Assembly (NCBI RefSeq): GCF_000455225.1
Contig: NZ_HF954537.1
Span: 273,079 to 337,078, forward strand
DNA length: 64,000 bases
Source: Megasphaera massiliensis
GTDB taxonomy: Bacteria; Bacillota; Negativicutes; Veillonellales; Megasphaeraceae
Direction of reading: 5' to 3'
In this document: positions 1 to 9,398 of the stretch, one piece after another
How positions within the stretch are numbered: the first letter of the stretch is position 1
Layout of the letters: every line of letters starts with the position of its first letter
Notes under the pieces: model-generated
The model's database searches: none
The model's input: the letters and a program-made list of their open reading frames with translations, nothing else
What the model was told of the DNA's origin: nothing
Translations under genes and position numbers: made by a program

Positions 1-35
1 TCTACACCGGTAGGGAGGGTATTTCTATGCTCGAA

Positions 36-1607
36 TCAGTCTTTGAAGTAAGGCTTAAACACGGAACGATTCGGTTCTTTATGTTGTTTTTTTTCGGAGC
101 GCTGGTTGTTACGGAAGGTGCCGTGGTTATTGGAGTCGCGATTTTTCGGAGCGAAGTGACGACGGCGTTCGCCTCGTTCTTGGCCGTCTTCTTTTCCGTT
201 GCGGCGGTCTTTCCGATTGCGGTCGTTGCGGCGATAGTTGCGGTCGCGATTATTTTTCCCTTGGCGGCTGCGATGGACGCGGAGAGGGGCTTCTTCGGTA
301 ATCTTGACGGGCGTCGTGTCCGGTTCTTTCGTGAGCAGCTTGATAGCGGCTGCAACGAGGGACGCCGAGTCGTAGTTTGCCAGGAGTTCTTCGGCATTTT
401 CTTTATAGCTTCCGAAGTTGCCTTCTTCTGCGGTAGCGGCCAGGTTGCGGATGGCTGCCTGCTGGGCGCCTTCTAAGGCTTCGGAGAAGGTCGGTGCTTT
501 GCGGCGGGCGATGCTGCGCTTAATGAGGCGTTCGATAGTGCGCAGGTGTTCCATTTCACGGGGAATGACGAAGGTCGTAGCTTCGCCGCTCTGGCCGGCA
601 CGACCGGTACGGCCGACGCGATGAACGTAGCTTTCCGGGTCCTGGGGCAGGTCGTAGTTGAAGACGTGGGTGACACCGCTGATATCGAGGCCGCGGGCGG
701 CGACGTCGGTAGCGACCAAGATATCGATGGTCTTTTCACGGAACTGGCGGATGACGGTGTCGCGCTTAGCCTGGGTCAGGTCGCCGTGGATGCCTTCTGA
801 CGAGTAGCCGCGTTTCTTTAAGGCTTCTGAGACTTCGTCGACGCGGCGTTTGGTGCGGACGAAGATGATGGCCAAATCCGGTTCCTGCAGGTCGAGGAGA
901 CGGCAGAGGATGTCGAACTTCTGGCGATCCGGTACTTCGATGTAAGACTGTTCGATGAGGTCCATGGTGACTTCTTTGGTCTTCATGCGAATCATGAGGG
1001 GATCGTGAAGGAAGGTTTCGGCCAATTGTCGGATCGGTTTCGGCATGGTAGCCGAGAAGAGCAGGGTCTGGCGCGTGTTGGGCGTAGCTGCCATGATGAG
1101 GTTGATGTCATCGATAAAGCCCATGTCCAGCATTTCATCGGCTTCGTCGAGGACGATGGTCGCAATGTGGCTCAAGTCGATGGTGCCGCGTTTCATGTGG
1201 TCGATGAGGCGGCCCGGGGTGGCGACGATGATCTGCGGGCTTTTCCGCAGGCGGCGCAGCTGGCGTTCCATATCTTGACCGCCGTAAATAGGCAGGGCCT
1301 GAATGTTGGTGAATTGAGCCAAGTGGTTCAGTTCTTCGGCGACCTGCATGGCAAGTTCACGGGTCGGGGATAAGACGACGGTCTGAATTTCTTTGGAAGG
1401 TTCGGCCTTCAATATTTTTTCCAGGACAGGAATGCCGTAGGCAGCGGTCTTACCGGTACCGGTCTGGGCCTGGCCAATCATGTCGGAGCCGCTCATGGCG
1501 ACGGGAATCGATTCGGACTGGATCGGCGTCGGTTCTTCAAAACCCATTTCGTTCAGGGCACGGATAATGACTTCGCTGATATTTAAATTTTGGAATTTCT
1601 CTAACAT
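36..1607 (-). CDS. cshA: DEAD-box ATP-dependent RNA helicase (CshA/DeaD type)
   Basis: 523 aa cytoplasmic RNA helicase that uses ATP to remodel RNA duplexes; the family acts in RNA decay, ribosome assembly and cold adaptation. Visible motifs are the Q motif (GFEEPTPIQ, about residues 22-30), Walker A AQTGTGKT (47-54), PTRELA (81-86), DEAD (154-157), SAT (185-187) and the motif VI stretch HRVGRTGRAG. The C-terminal ~85 residues are a low-complexity Arg/Lys/Asn tail, probably for nonspecific RNA binding. The start ATG has AAGGAGG just upstream on the minus strand. It is transcribed divergently from the leu operon; a minus-strand -10 (TATAAT, at 1637-1642 on the plus strand) precedes it. The family is clear; the CshA label against other DEAD-box subtypes is inferred from length and the basic tail. 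Confidence 0.93.
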   Translation of the reverse strand: MLEKFQNLNISEVIIRALNEMGFEEPTPIQSESIPVAMSGSDMIGQAQTGTGKTAAYGIPVLEKILKAEPSKEIQTVVLSPTRELAMQVAEELNHLAQFTNIQALPIYGGQDMERQLRRLRKSPQIIVATPGRLIDHMKRGTIDLSHIATIVLDEADEMLDMGFIDDINLIMAATPNTRQTLLFSATMPKPIRQLAETFLHDPLMIRMKTKEVTMDLIEQSYIEVPDRQKFDILCRLLDLQEPDLAIIFVRTKRRVDEVSEALKKRGYSSEGIHGDLTQAKRDTVIRQFREKTIDILVATDVAARGLDISGVTHVFNYDLPQDPESYVHRVGRTGRAGQSGEATTFVIPREMEHLRTIERLIKRSIARRKAPTFSEALEGAQQAAIRNLAATAEEGNFGSYKENAEELLANYDSASLVAAAIKLLTKEPDTTPVKITEEAPLRVHRSRQGKNNRDRNYRRNDRNRKDRRNGKEDGQERGERRRHFAPKNRDSNNHGTFRNNQRSEKKQHKEPNRSVFKPYFKD

Positions 1608-1796
1608 GTACTTCCTCCTTGTTGTGTAACTTATTTATTATAGCATTAATGATTGAAAAAAGATAGGGCCGGTCTTGTTTCCGGGCGGGAAGGTACCTTT
1701 TAAGCAACTTGTTTCAAGATAAACGTTAAACTAGAATCATTTAGAAATTATTAACATAAGTTTGACGTTTAACTTTAAAATATTTTGAAAAAAGCC

Positions 1797-1825
1797 TTGC
1801 CAAACAGACATGATGGTGGTAAGAT
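1797..1825 (+). promoter_or_regulatory. Promoter of the leu operon leader
   Basis: TTGCCA (1797-1802) and TAAGAT (1820-1825) are separated by 17 bp, a reasonable sigma-70 match. It would start transcription near 1832, just upstream of the T-box leader. The call rests on consensus and position only. Confidence 0.5.
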
Positions 1826-1861
1826 ACGAACCATCAACAAAACAATCCAAAATAAAAATGC

Positions 1862-2118
1862 GTTGAAGAGAACTAGTAGGTTCCAGAAAGCTTACAGAGA
1901 GCTGTCGGCAGGTGCGAGGCAGCAGCGGCATGGAACGGAACTCCTCTCTAAGCAGCTCGCTGAAACAAAAGGAGTAGGTGGAGCCGGGGCCTGGCCGTTA
2001 ACAGACAGGAGGGTATCGACCTAAAGTCCGTACCTGTAGAGTGCCTATGGAAGCATAGGAATTAGAGTGGTAACGCGCAAGTGAAATCTTTCGTCTCTTT
2101 GGAGGTGGAAGATTTTTT
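1862..2118 (+). promoter_or_regulatory. T-box riboswitch (leucine) upstream of leuA
   Basis: This leader has T-box hallmarks: a stem I start with GAACTAGTAGGTTC (1870-1883), an AGAGAGCTG segment near 1896, a candidate specifier CTC (Leu) at 1941-1943 in the context GGAACTCC, and the T-box core AGAGTGGTAACGCG (2064-2077), which pairs with the uncharged tRNA acceptor end. A terminator stem (AAATCTT/AAGATTT) with a T-run follows (about 2083-2118). In known T-boxes, uncharged tRNA stabilises the antiterminator, so leucine starvation should switch the operon on. The specifier is inferred from context and from the leucine genes downstream. Confidence 0.88.
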
Positions 2119-2178
2119 TTATTTTGATTGTGTAATGAGTTGTTTTTAATTTATTTCATAATCATAGGAGTGATGACC

Positions 2179-3921
2179 ATGGAACACGTAGAACATTATC
2201 AAAAAGGTTATTTTATGCCGCCCGTCGTCGATATGTCTTGGACGCAGCGGGAGTATCCGGAACAGGCACCGGTCTGGTGCAGCGTCGACTTGCGCGACGG
2301 TAATCAGGCCCTTATCATCCCTATGAGTTTAGAAGAAAAAGTTGAATTTTACAAGGTCTTGGTCGCCATGGGCTTTAAGGAAATCGAAGTCGGCTTCCCG
2401 GCAGCATCGGAAACGGAATTCGAATTCCTGCGCTACTTAGTCGATCATAATTTGATTCCCGACGACGTCACCGTCCAGGTCCTGACCCAGGCGCGGGAGC
2501 ACATCATCCGCCGGACCTTTGAAGCCTTGAAGGGCGTTAAGCATGCCATCGTCCACGTCTATAACTCGACGTCCTTTGCCCAGCGCCAGCAGGTCTTCCA
2601 TAAATCGAAGGAAGAAATCAAGCAGATTGCCGTCGAAGGGGCGGCCTTGCTGAAAAAACTGACGGAAGAAGCCGGGGCCGACTACCGCTTTGAATATTCG
2701 CCGGAAAGCTTTACCGGGACGGAACCGGAATACGCCCTCGACGTTTGCAACGCCGTCCTCGACGTTTGGCAGCCGACGGCCGACTGCAAGGCCATCATCA
2801 ATTTGCCCTCGACGGTGCAGATGTCCATGCCTCACGTCTTTGCCTCGCAAATCGCCTATATCTCGCAGAACCTGAAATACCGCGACAACGTCGTCTTGTC
2901 GGTCCATCCCCATAACGATCGGGGGACCGGCGTGGCCGATGCCGAAATGGCCATCCTGGCCGGGGCTGACCGCGTGGAAGGAACTTTATTTGGCAACGGC
3001 GAACGGACGGGCAACGCCGATATCGTGACCATCGGCATGAACATGTATGCTCTCGGCGTCGATCCGGGCCTCGATTTTTCTCACATGACCGACCTCGTCG
3101 ATACGTATGAACGGGTGACACGCATGGAAGTCCATCCTCGTCAGCCTTACGCCGGAAAGCTGGTCTTTGCCGCCTTCTCGGGATCTCATCAGGATGCCAT
3201 TGCTAAAGGCATGCATTATCGGGCCGAACAGCATCAGCCATACTGGAACTGCCCCTACCTCTACATCGATCCCCACGATATTGGCCGGACCTATGATGCC
3301 GACGTCATCCGCATCAACAGCCAGTCCGGCAAGGGCGGCATCGGCTTTATCATGGAGCAGCATTATGGCATTGCCATGCCGAAGAAAATGCGCGAAGACT
3401 TCAGTTACTTCGTAAAAGAAGTGTCCGACCATGCTCATCAGGAATTGAAGCCTCATGAAATTTATGACGTATTCCAGAAACATTACCTCAATACGGAAAG
3501 CCCGCTGAAAGTCGAAGATTTTTCTCTGCAGAAGAAGGGCAATCGCTGGATCGGCACGGTCCTGGTCCGGGCCAATGGCGAAGAAATCGTCCTCCAAGGC
3601 GACGGCAACGGTCAATTAAATGCCGTCAGCAACGCCATCTGTAAGGCCTACGGCATCGAGTTTGAAAACCTCGTCTACAGCGAACATGACCTCGATGGTG
3701 ATTCCGATTCTCGGGGCATTGCCTACTTCGGCTTGACTGATAAAAAAGGGCAGACGACGTGGGGCGCCGGTATCGATACCGATACGATGACGGCCTCCAT
3801 TCGGGCCTTCGTGACGGCTGTCAATCGCATGGAAGGCATGGATCAGCGCGTTCGCTTTCGTCACTTCGCCTCGGCCCCAACAGAAGTAGCTGCCTTTAAG
3901 GCGGCTGCCAGCCAGCATTGA
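2179..3921 (+). CDS. leuA: 2-isopropylmalate synthase (LeuA type 2)
   Basis: 580 aa. It condenses acetyl-CoA with 2-oxoisovalerate, the first committed step of leucine synthesis. The N-terminal HMGL-like TIM barrel carries WCSVDLRDGNQALI (about residues 33-46) and the metal-binding segment HPHNDRG. The C-terminal ~130 residues fit the leucine-responsive allosteric domain. PVWCSVDLRDGNQ and the overall length place it in the type 2 (actinobacterial/yeast-like) subfamily. ATG 2179 is preferred because AGGAG (2166-2170) lies 8 bp upstream; the in-frame ATG at 2173 is too close to it. It is the first gene of leuACDB and lies behind the leucine T-box, so it is expected to respond to Leu-tRNA charging. 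Confidence 0.95.
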   Translation: MEHVEHYQKGYFMPPVVDMSWTQREYPEQAPVWCSVDLRDGNQALIIPMSLEEKVEFYKVLVAMGFKEIEVGFPAASETEFEFLRYLVDHNLIPDDVTVQVLTQAREHIIRRTFEALKGVKHAIVHVYNSTSFAQRQQVFHKSKEEIKQIAVEGAALLKKLTEEAGADYRFEYSPESFTGTEPEYALDVCNAVLDVWQPTADCKAIINLPSTVQMSMPHVFASQIAYISQNLKYRDNVVLSVHPHNDRGTGVADAEMAILAGADRVEGTLFGNGERTGNADIVTIGMNMYALGVDPGLDFSHMTDLVDTYERVTRMEVHPRQPYAGKLVFAAFSGSHQDAIAKGMHYRAEQHQPYWNCPYLYIDPHDIGRTYDADVIRINSQSGKGGIGFIMEQHYGIAMPKKMREDFSYFVKEVSDHAHQELKPHEIYDVFQKHYLNTESPLKVEDFSLQKKGNRWIGTVLVRANGEEIVLQGDGNGQLNAVSNAICKAYGIEFENLVYSEHDLDGDSDSRGIAYFGLTDKKGQTTWGAGIDTDTMTASIRAFVTAVNRMEGMDQRVRFRHFASAPTEVAAFKAAASQH

Positions 3922-4014
3922 TCCTATTTTAGAATTCCGCGTTTTTTTGAATATTCATCTGTTTCGAGAAATGACAGCGTTTCCCGAAAAACAGGATTTT
4001 TAAGGAGTGTATAG

Positions 4015-5277
4015 ATGATGGGAATGACTATGACCCAAAAGATTTTAGCCAAGCATGCCGGAGTGCCCTCTGTAGAGCCTGGCGACTTAATTGTTTGTAA
4101 CGTCGATATGGTGCTGGCCAATGATATTACGGCGCCGCCGGCCATTGCCGAATTTAAGAAAATCGGCCGTCCTGTCTTTGATAAGACGAAAATCGCCTTG
4201 GTGCCCGACCATTTTACGCCCAATAAGGACATCAAATCGGCGGAATTGGCTAAGATTGTCCGCGACTTTGCCAAAGAAAACGGCATCGTCCATTACTTTG
4301 AAGTCGGTCGCGTCGGTATCGAACACGTCCTCCTGCCGGAACAAGGCATCGTAGGCCCCGGTATGGTGACTGTCGGCGCCGATTCGCACACCTGTACCTA
4401 TGGGGCTCTGGGCGGCTTTTCGACGGGCGTCGGCTCGACGGACCTCGGCGTCGCCATGGCCACCGGCAAGGCTTGGTTTAAGGTCCCCGATGCCATTCAG
4501 GTCCGCCTGACCGGCGAAAAACCGGAAGACATCACCGGGAAAGACGTCATGCTGACCCTCATCGGCATGATCGGCGTCGACGGGGCACTGTATAAGTCCT
4601 TGGAATTTACGGGACCCGGTGTAGCTTCTCTCGACATGACCGACCGCTTTACCATCGCTAATATGGCCATTGAAGGGGGCGCCAAAAACGGCATTTTCCC
4701 CGTCGATGAACAGACCATGGCCTATGAAAAAGGGCGCTTTGCCGACGTTTACGAAGTCGTTACGGCCGACGATGACGCCAAGTACTGCCGGACTGTAGAC
4801 ATCGACTTGTCGAAACTACAGCCTGTCGTCGCCTTTCCGCATCTGCCGGAAAATACCAAGGTCGTCGGTACCTTTGGTGACATCAAAATCGATCAAGTCG
4901 TCATCGGCTCCTGCACCAACGGCCGCTTAGAAGACCTGCGCATTGCCGCCGAGATCTTTAAAGGCCGCAGCGTTCATCCCGACGTCCGCTGCATCGTCAT
5001 TCCCGGCAGCCAGTCGGTCTACATGGAGGCCATGAAAAAAGGCTATATTGAAACGTTCATTACGGCAGGCTGCGCCGTATCGACGCCGACATGCGGCCCA
5101 TGTCTTGGCGGTTACATGGGCATCCTCGCCGCCGGTGAACGCTGCGTTTCGACGACGAACCGGAATTTCCGCGGCCGCATGGGCCACGTCGACAGTGAAG
5201 TCTATCTGGCAGGTCCGCAGGTTGCGGCAGCCAGTGCTATTCTCGGCAGGATTGCCGCTCCCAAGGAGGTACGATAA
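4015..5277 (+). CDS. leuC: 3-isopropylmalate dehydratase large subunit
   Basis: 420 aa. With LeuD it isomerises 2-isopropylmalate to 3-isopropylmalate using a [4Fe-4S] cluster. Aconitase-family features are visible: [13 protein letters not shown], and the cluster cysteines in [12 protein letters not shown] and in [10 protein letters not shown]. At about 420 aa it is the short LeuC2/HacA (archaeal-type) class rather than the ~465 aa enterobacterial class, and LeuD is correspondingly short. The start has AAGGAG (4002-4007) 7 bp upstream. leuD follows with almost no gap, which fits subunit co-expression. Confidence 0.96.
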   Translation: MMGMTMTQKILAKHAGVPSVEPGDLIVCNVDMVLANDITAPPAIAEFKKIGRPVFDKTKIALVPDHFTPNKDIKSAELAKIVRDFAKENGIVHYFEVGRVGIEHVLLPEQGIVGPGMVTVGADSHTCTYGALGGFSTGVGSTDLGVAMATGKAWFKVPDAIQVRLTGEKPEDITGKDVMLTLIGMIGVDGALYKSLEFTGPGVASLDMTDRFTIANMAIEGGAKNGIFPVDEQTMAYEKGRFADVYEVVTADDDAKYCRTVDIDLSKLQPVVAFPHLPENTKVVGTFGDIKIDQVVIGSCTNGRLEDLRIAAEIFKGRSVHPDVRCIVIPGSQSVYMEAMKKGYIETFITAGCAVSTPTCGPCLGGYMGILAAGERCVSTTNRNFRGRMGHVDSEVYLAGPQVAAASAILGRIAAPKEVR

Positions 5278-5278
5278 G

Positions 5279-5776
5279 ATGGTGTTAGAAGGAAAAGTAT
5301 GGCGCTACGGCGATAATATTGATACGGATGTCATTATTCCGGCCCGTTATTTAAATAGTTTTGATCCGAAAGAATTGGCGTCCCACTGCATGGTCGACAT
5401 CGACGAAACCTTTGCCGGAAAGGTGCAGCAAGGCGACATCATGGTCGGCGGCCACAACTTTGGCTGCGGCTCGTCGCGAGAACACGCTCCCATTGCCATT
5501 AAAGCTTCGGGCATTCCGGTCATCATCGCCGCCAGCTTTGCCCGCATCTTTTACCGCAACGCCATCAACGTCGGCCTGCCGGTCCTTGAAATCGGCGATG
5601 CCGTAAAGGCCATCAAGGCCGGCGACGTCGTCGAAGTCGATATTGCCAAGGGATCAATCGTCGATGTGACGACGGGAGATACCTTTCAGGCACGGCCCCT
5701 GCCGGGCTTCATTCAGGACATTGCCGCTGCCGGAGGCTTAATCAATTATATCAAGGGGGCAGAGGCTCATGAGTAA
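5279..5776 (+). CDS. leuD: 3-isopropylmalate dehydratase small subunit
   Basis: 165 aa swivel-domain partner of LeuC. It carries the family segments DNIDTDVIIPARYL near the N-terminus and GHNFGCGSSREHAP, which contributes to substrate binding. ATG 5279 is chosen because AAGGAGGT (5263-5270) lies 8 bp upstream and because homologues start with a short stretch before the GDNIDTDVI motif; an upstream reading-frame extension overlaps leuC and is not needed. It starts one base after the leuC stop codon and its end overlaps leuB by 8 bp, so translation of the three genes is probably coupled. Confidence 0.95.
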   Translation: MVLEGKVWRYGDNIDTDVIIPARYLNSFDPKELASHCMVDIDETFAGKVQQGDIMVGGHNFGCGSSREHAPIAIKASGIPVIIAASFARIFYRNAINVGLPVLEIGDAVKAIKAGDVVEVDIAKGSIVDVTTGDTFQARPLPGFIQDIAAAGGLINYIKGAEAHE

Positions 5777-6851
5777 ACACATCGTCGTCATCCCCGGCGA
5801 CGGCATCGGGGAAGAAATCACGGCCAGCGCCGTGCGGGTACTGAAAAAAGTAGACGAGGTCTGCCGGTTGGGCCTGACCTTTGAACGACAGAGGGCCGGC
5901 GGTACGGCTTACGACGCCTGCGGCACTCCCCTTCCTAAGGAAACGGTAGAAGCGGCTAAAAAGGCTGATGCCATCCTCTTTGGCGCCGTCGGCGGCGATC
6001 AATGGGACGACGTCGAACCGACCCTGCGGCCGGAACAGGCTGTCCTGGGCCTTCGGAAAGCCCTCGGTCTCTACGTCAATCTGCGTCCCGTCAAGGTTCC
6101 CCCGGTCTTAGCGGAATATTCGCCCTTAAAGGCCGATATCGTCACCGGCACGGACGTCCTCATCGTTCGTGAACTCGTGGGCGGCATCTACTTTGGTGAC
6201 CGCTGCGAATCGGAAATCCATAACGGTGTCGAACGGGCCTGGGACCTTGAAAATTACAGCGTCCCTGAAGTTAGGCGCATCGGCACCTTTGCTATGAAGG
6301 CCGCCCAAAAACGGCGGGGTAAGGTGACCTCCGTCGATAAGGCCAACGTCCTGGCTACGTCCCGCCTGTGGCGGCGCACCATGATCGACGTGGCTAAAGA
6401 TTATCCGTCGGTCGCCTTGAATCATTTTTACGTCGACAACTGCGCCATGCAGCTGGCTCTCAATCCGAAACAGTTCGACGTCATCGTTACGGGCAACCTC
6501 TTCGGTGACATCTTGAGTGACGAAGCGGCCGTCCTCGGCGGTTCCATTGGCATGATGCCGTCAGCCTCTATCGGTGAACTTACCAGTCTCTACGAACCGA
6601 TCCACGGTTCGGCGCCGGACATTGCAGGTAAGGGTATTGCCAATCCCTGCGCCACCATCTTGTCGGCGGCCATGCTGCTGCGCTACTCCTTTGGTGAAGA
6701 AGAAGGGGCAGCCCTTATCGAAGATGCTGTCGACGCTACTCTCGAAGAGGGCTGGCGCACGGCCGACCTCTATAAAGAGGGCTTCAAAAAAGCCGATACG
6801 AAGACCATGACCGATGCCGTCCTCGGACACATCGGAACCACAAGAAAATAA
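5769..6851 (+). CDS. leuB: 3-isopropylmalate dehydrogenase
   Basis: 360 aa. NAD+-dependent oxidative decarboxylation of 3-isopropylmalate to 2-oxoisocaproate. Family signatures include IPGDGIGEEI at the N-terminus, the substrate-binding region LRPVKV, the metal-binding stretch TGNLFGDILSDEAAVLGGSIGMMPSA (residues split here for description: NLFGDILSDE then GSIGMMPSAS) and EPIHGSAPDIAGKGIANP. The length matches the family. It overlaps leuD by 8 bp and a terminator-like hairpin follows it, so it is the last gene of the leucine operon. Confidence 0.96.
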   Translation: MSKHIVVIPGDGIGEEITASAVRVLKKVDEVCRLGLTFERQRAGGTAYDACGTPLPKETVEAAKKADAILFGAVGGDQWDDVEPTLRPEQAVLGLRKALGLYVNLRPVKVPPVLAEYSPLKADIVTGTDVLIVRELVGGIYFGDRCESEIHNGVERAWDLENYSVPEVRRIGTFAMKAAQKRRGKVTSVDKANVLATSRLWRRTMIDVAKDYPSVALNHFYVDNCAMQLALNPKQFDVIVTGNLFGDILSDEAAVLGGSIGMMPSASIGELTSLYEPIHGSAPDIAGKGIANPCATILSAAMLLRYSFGEEEGAALIEDAVDATLEEGWRTADLYKEGFKKADTKTMTDAVLGHIGTTRK

Positions 6852-6897
6852 TTTTTCCTTCCATCCTCTCCGTATCATACCATAGGAAGGAACAGAA

Positions 6898-6936
6898 AGG
6901 CAGTCTTGGTGAGTTTCTCTCCGGACTGTCTTTTTT
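6898..6936 (+). terminator. Rho-independent terminator after leuB
   Basis: AGGCAGTC (6898-6905) pairs with GACTGTCT (6924-6931, one G-T pair), followed by a run of T to 6936. It closes the leuACDB operon. Confidence 0.7.
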
Positions 6937-6992
6937 GCGTGTTGGCGAAAGGGGTGGAAAAGAGGGGGATTCGGCCTGAAGCGGCGGATTTC

Positions 6993-7067
6993 TTTACAAA
7001 GACATTACGCCATTATAATGTATATAAGGGGCCGGTGCTTGAAAGGTCGCGGCGAATAGTGTATTAT
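6993..7067 (+). promoter_or_regulatory. Tandem promoters upstream of topA
   Basis: The stronger candidate is TTGAAA (7039-7044), 17 bp, TATTAT (7062-7067). A second candidate upstream is TTTACA (6993-6998), 15 bp, TATAAT (7014-7019). Both lie in the 280-bp gap between the leuB terminator and topA, so the topA operon appears to be transcribed independently. Confidence 0.6.
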
Positions 7068-7130
7068 GAGAAATAGTTTAAATAGATTTTTCACAATTTC
7101 GTGTACAGCGAGAGGCAGGATTAAAGATAG

Positions 7131-9398
7131 ATGTTAGAATTTCCCATTAAACGCACGATTATCATAGACGATTCAAAAAAGAAGAAAGGCCGTAAAAAGA
7201 AGGGCGACGGTGAAAAGACCGTCATCCGGGGCACGGTCAACCTTCCCAAGAAAGAGCCTCTGAAGAAGCTCGACAAGCTTCCTAAGAATGCTAAGAACCT
7301 GGTCATCGTGGAATCGCCGGCCAAGGCCAAGACGATCGAACGGTTCCTCGGCAGCGGCTATAAGGTCATGGCCAGCCGCGGGCACCTGCGCGACTTGCCG
7401 CGCAACCAGTTCGGCGTCAATATCGAAGAAGGTTTCGTGCCGACCTATACCAATATGTGGGATAAGCGCAAACTCATCGACGACTTGCAGGAAGAATACG
7501 TCCGGTCGAAAAAAGTCTTTCTGGCAACTGACCCGGACCGCGAAGGCGAAGCCATTTCCTGGCATTTGGCCCATTTGTTGGACATCGATCCCAAGGACAA
7601 ATGCCGCATCATGTTCCACGAAATCACGAAAAAAGCGATTCTTGAAGCCATCAAGAAGCCGGAAGCCATCGACATTAAGAAGGTCGACGCCCAGCAGGCC
7701 CGCCGCATCTTGGACCGCATCGTGGGCTATAAATTAAGCCCGTTGCTCTGGAAAAAGGTCTGTAAAGGCCTCAGTGCCGGCCGCGTTCAGTCCGTTGCCG
7801 TCCGTTTAATTTGCGAACGAGAAGAAGCCATCAAAGCCTTCGTACCGGAAGAATATTGGACCGTCAGCGGGACGTATCAGACGGAAGACGGCTTGACCCT
7901 TCCGACGGAACTGACGAAAATCGACGGCAAGAAGGCTGAAATACAACATGAAGACGAGGCCAAGACCATTGCTCACGACCTTAGTTGGGAAAGCCGCGGC
8001 GAAACGCAGGACCCCGATAAGATTGTAAAAGTCGAAAAACGCAAGCGTAAACGTCAGCCGCAAGCGCCGTTTACGACGTCGACGATGCAGCAGGAATGCG
8101 TCGGCAAGCTCAATTTCGGCGCCAAGAAGACGATGATGCTGGCCCAGCAGCTCTATGAAGGCCTCGATATGGGCGACCAGGGCCACGTCGGCCTCATCAC
8201 CTACATGCGTACCGACTCGGTCCGCATCAACGACGACATGGTCCAGGCGGCGCGGGACTTTATTACGGCTAACTACGGTGCTGAATACGTCCCTGAAAAG
8301 CCGCGGGTCTATAAGACCAAGCAGTCGAGTCAGGATGCTCACGAAGCCATTCGCCCGACGTCCTTGGAATTGACGCCCTATAAGGTTTCCGACTTCCTGT
8401 CGCGGGACCAATTGCGTCTTTATACCTTGATTTGGAATCGCTTTTTGGCCAGCCAAATGGAATCGGTCGAAACGGAACACATGGCCATCGTCATTGAAAG
8501 CGGCAAGTACGAACTGCGGGCCGCCGGCTATAAGGTCCTCTTCAAGGGCTTTACGGAGCTCTATGAAGATGCCAAGAAGGATAAGACCTTGGCCGAACTG
8601 CCCCATATTTCGGCCAATACCGTGGTCCATAACAAGGCCGTTACGCCCCAGCAGCACTTTACGCAGCCGCCGGCACGCTACACCGAAGCCAGCCTGATCA
8701 AGACCCTCGAAGAAAAAGGCATCGGCCGGCCGAGTACGTACGCGCCCATTATGGATACGATCCAGAACCGCAATTACGTCGAAAAGAAGGATAAGCAGTT
8801 CATCCCGACGGAGCTCGGCGTCATCATCGTCGACCTCCTCAAGAAATACTTTGCCCGCATCATCAACGTCAGCTTTACGGCTCACATGGAAGAATCCCTC
8901 GACGCCATAGAACAAGGCGACGATACGTATCCCCACGTCCTTCAGGAATTTTATGACATCTTTAAGCCTGAAATGGACGAGGCCGAAACGAAGATGGAAA
9001 AGGTCACCATTTCCGGTCAGGAATCGGGCCAGATCTGCGAAGTCTGCGGATCACCTATGGTCTATAAATTCGGCCGCTTCGGCAAATTCCTGGCCTGCTC
9101 CAACTTCCCGGAATGCCGCAACACCAAGGCCATCGTCGAAGATTTGGGCATTACCTGCCCGAAATGCGGCAAGGGGACGCTCATCAAGCGCAAGTCGAAG
9201 CGTGGCCGCGTCTTTTATGGATGCAGCCAGTATCCGGACTGCGACTTCGTCCTCTGGAACCAGCCTGTCGACAAGAAATGTGACTTGTGCGGCAGCATCA
9301 TGATTGTCAAACATTATAAAAAAGGCCCCGACAAGCTATTTTGCAGCAACGGGGACTGTGAAAACCATAAAAAAGGTGAGGTAGTGAATGAAGAATAG
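7131..9398 (+). CDS. topA: DNA topoisomerase I
   Basis: 755 aa type IA topoisomerase that relaxes negative supercoils. The Toprim domain begins at [20 protein letters not shown] (about residue 56), and the catalytic tyrosine is Y358 in [10 protein letters not shown]. Three C-terminal zinc ribbons are visible, beginning at [16 protein letters not shown] and CDLCGSIM. Unusually, about 55 lysine-rich residues precede the Toprim domain; there is no good alternative start between 7131 and the domain, so the extension is probably real. The ribosome site is weak (AGG about 11 bp upstream). trmFO overlaps its end by 11 bp, the common Firmicutes topA-trmFO arrangement. Confidence 0.95.
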   Translation: MLEFPIKRTIIIDDSKKKKGRKKKGDGEKTVIRGTVNLPKKEPLKKLDKLPKNAKNLVIVESPAKAKTIERFLGSGYKVMASRGHLRDLPRNQFGVNIEEGFVPTYTNMWDKRKLIDDLQEEYVRSKKVFLATDPDREGEAISWHLAHLLDIDPKDKCRIMFHEITKKAILEAIKKPEAIDIKKVDAQQARRILDRIVGYKLSPLLWKKVCKGLSAGRVQSVAVRLICEREEAIKAFVPEEYWTVSGTYQTEDGLTLPTELTKIDGKKAEIQHEDEAKTIAHDLSWESRGETQDPDKIVKVEKRKRKRQPQAPFTTSTMQQECVGKLNFGAKKTMMLAQQLYEGLDMGDQGHVGLITYMRTDSVRINDDMVQAARDFITANYGAEYVPEKPRVYKTKQSSQDAHEAIRPTSLELTPYKVSDFLSRDQLRLYTLIWNRFLASQMESVETEHMAIVIESGKYELRAAGYKVLFKGFTELYEDAKKDKTLAELPHISANTVVHNKAVTPQQHFTQPPARYTEASLIKTLEEKGIGRPSTYAPIMDTIQNRNYVEKKDKQFIPTELGVIIVDLLKKYFARIINVSFTAHMEESLDAIEQGDDTYPHVLQEFYDIFKPEMDEAETKMEKVTISGQESGQICEVCGSPMVYKFGRFGKFLACSNFPECRNTKAIVEDLGITCPKCGKGTLIKRKSKRGRVFYGCSQYPDCDFVLWNQPVDKKCDLCGSIMIVKHYKKGPDKLFCSNGDCENHKKGEVVNEE

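Noticed and set aside
2128-2178. Upstream extension of leuA from ATG 2128
   Set aside because: It adds hydrophobic residues absent from the family and has no ribosome site, while AGGAG is well placed for ATG 2179.
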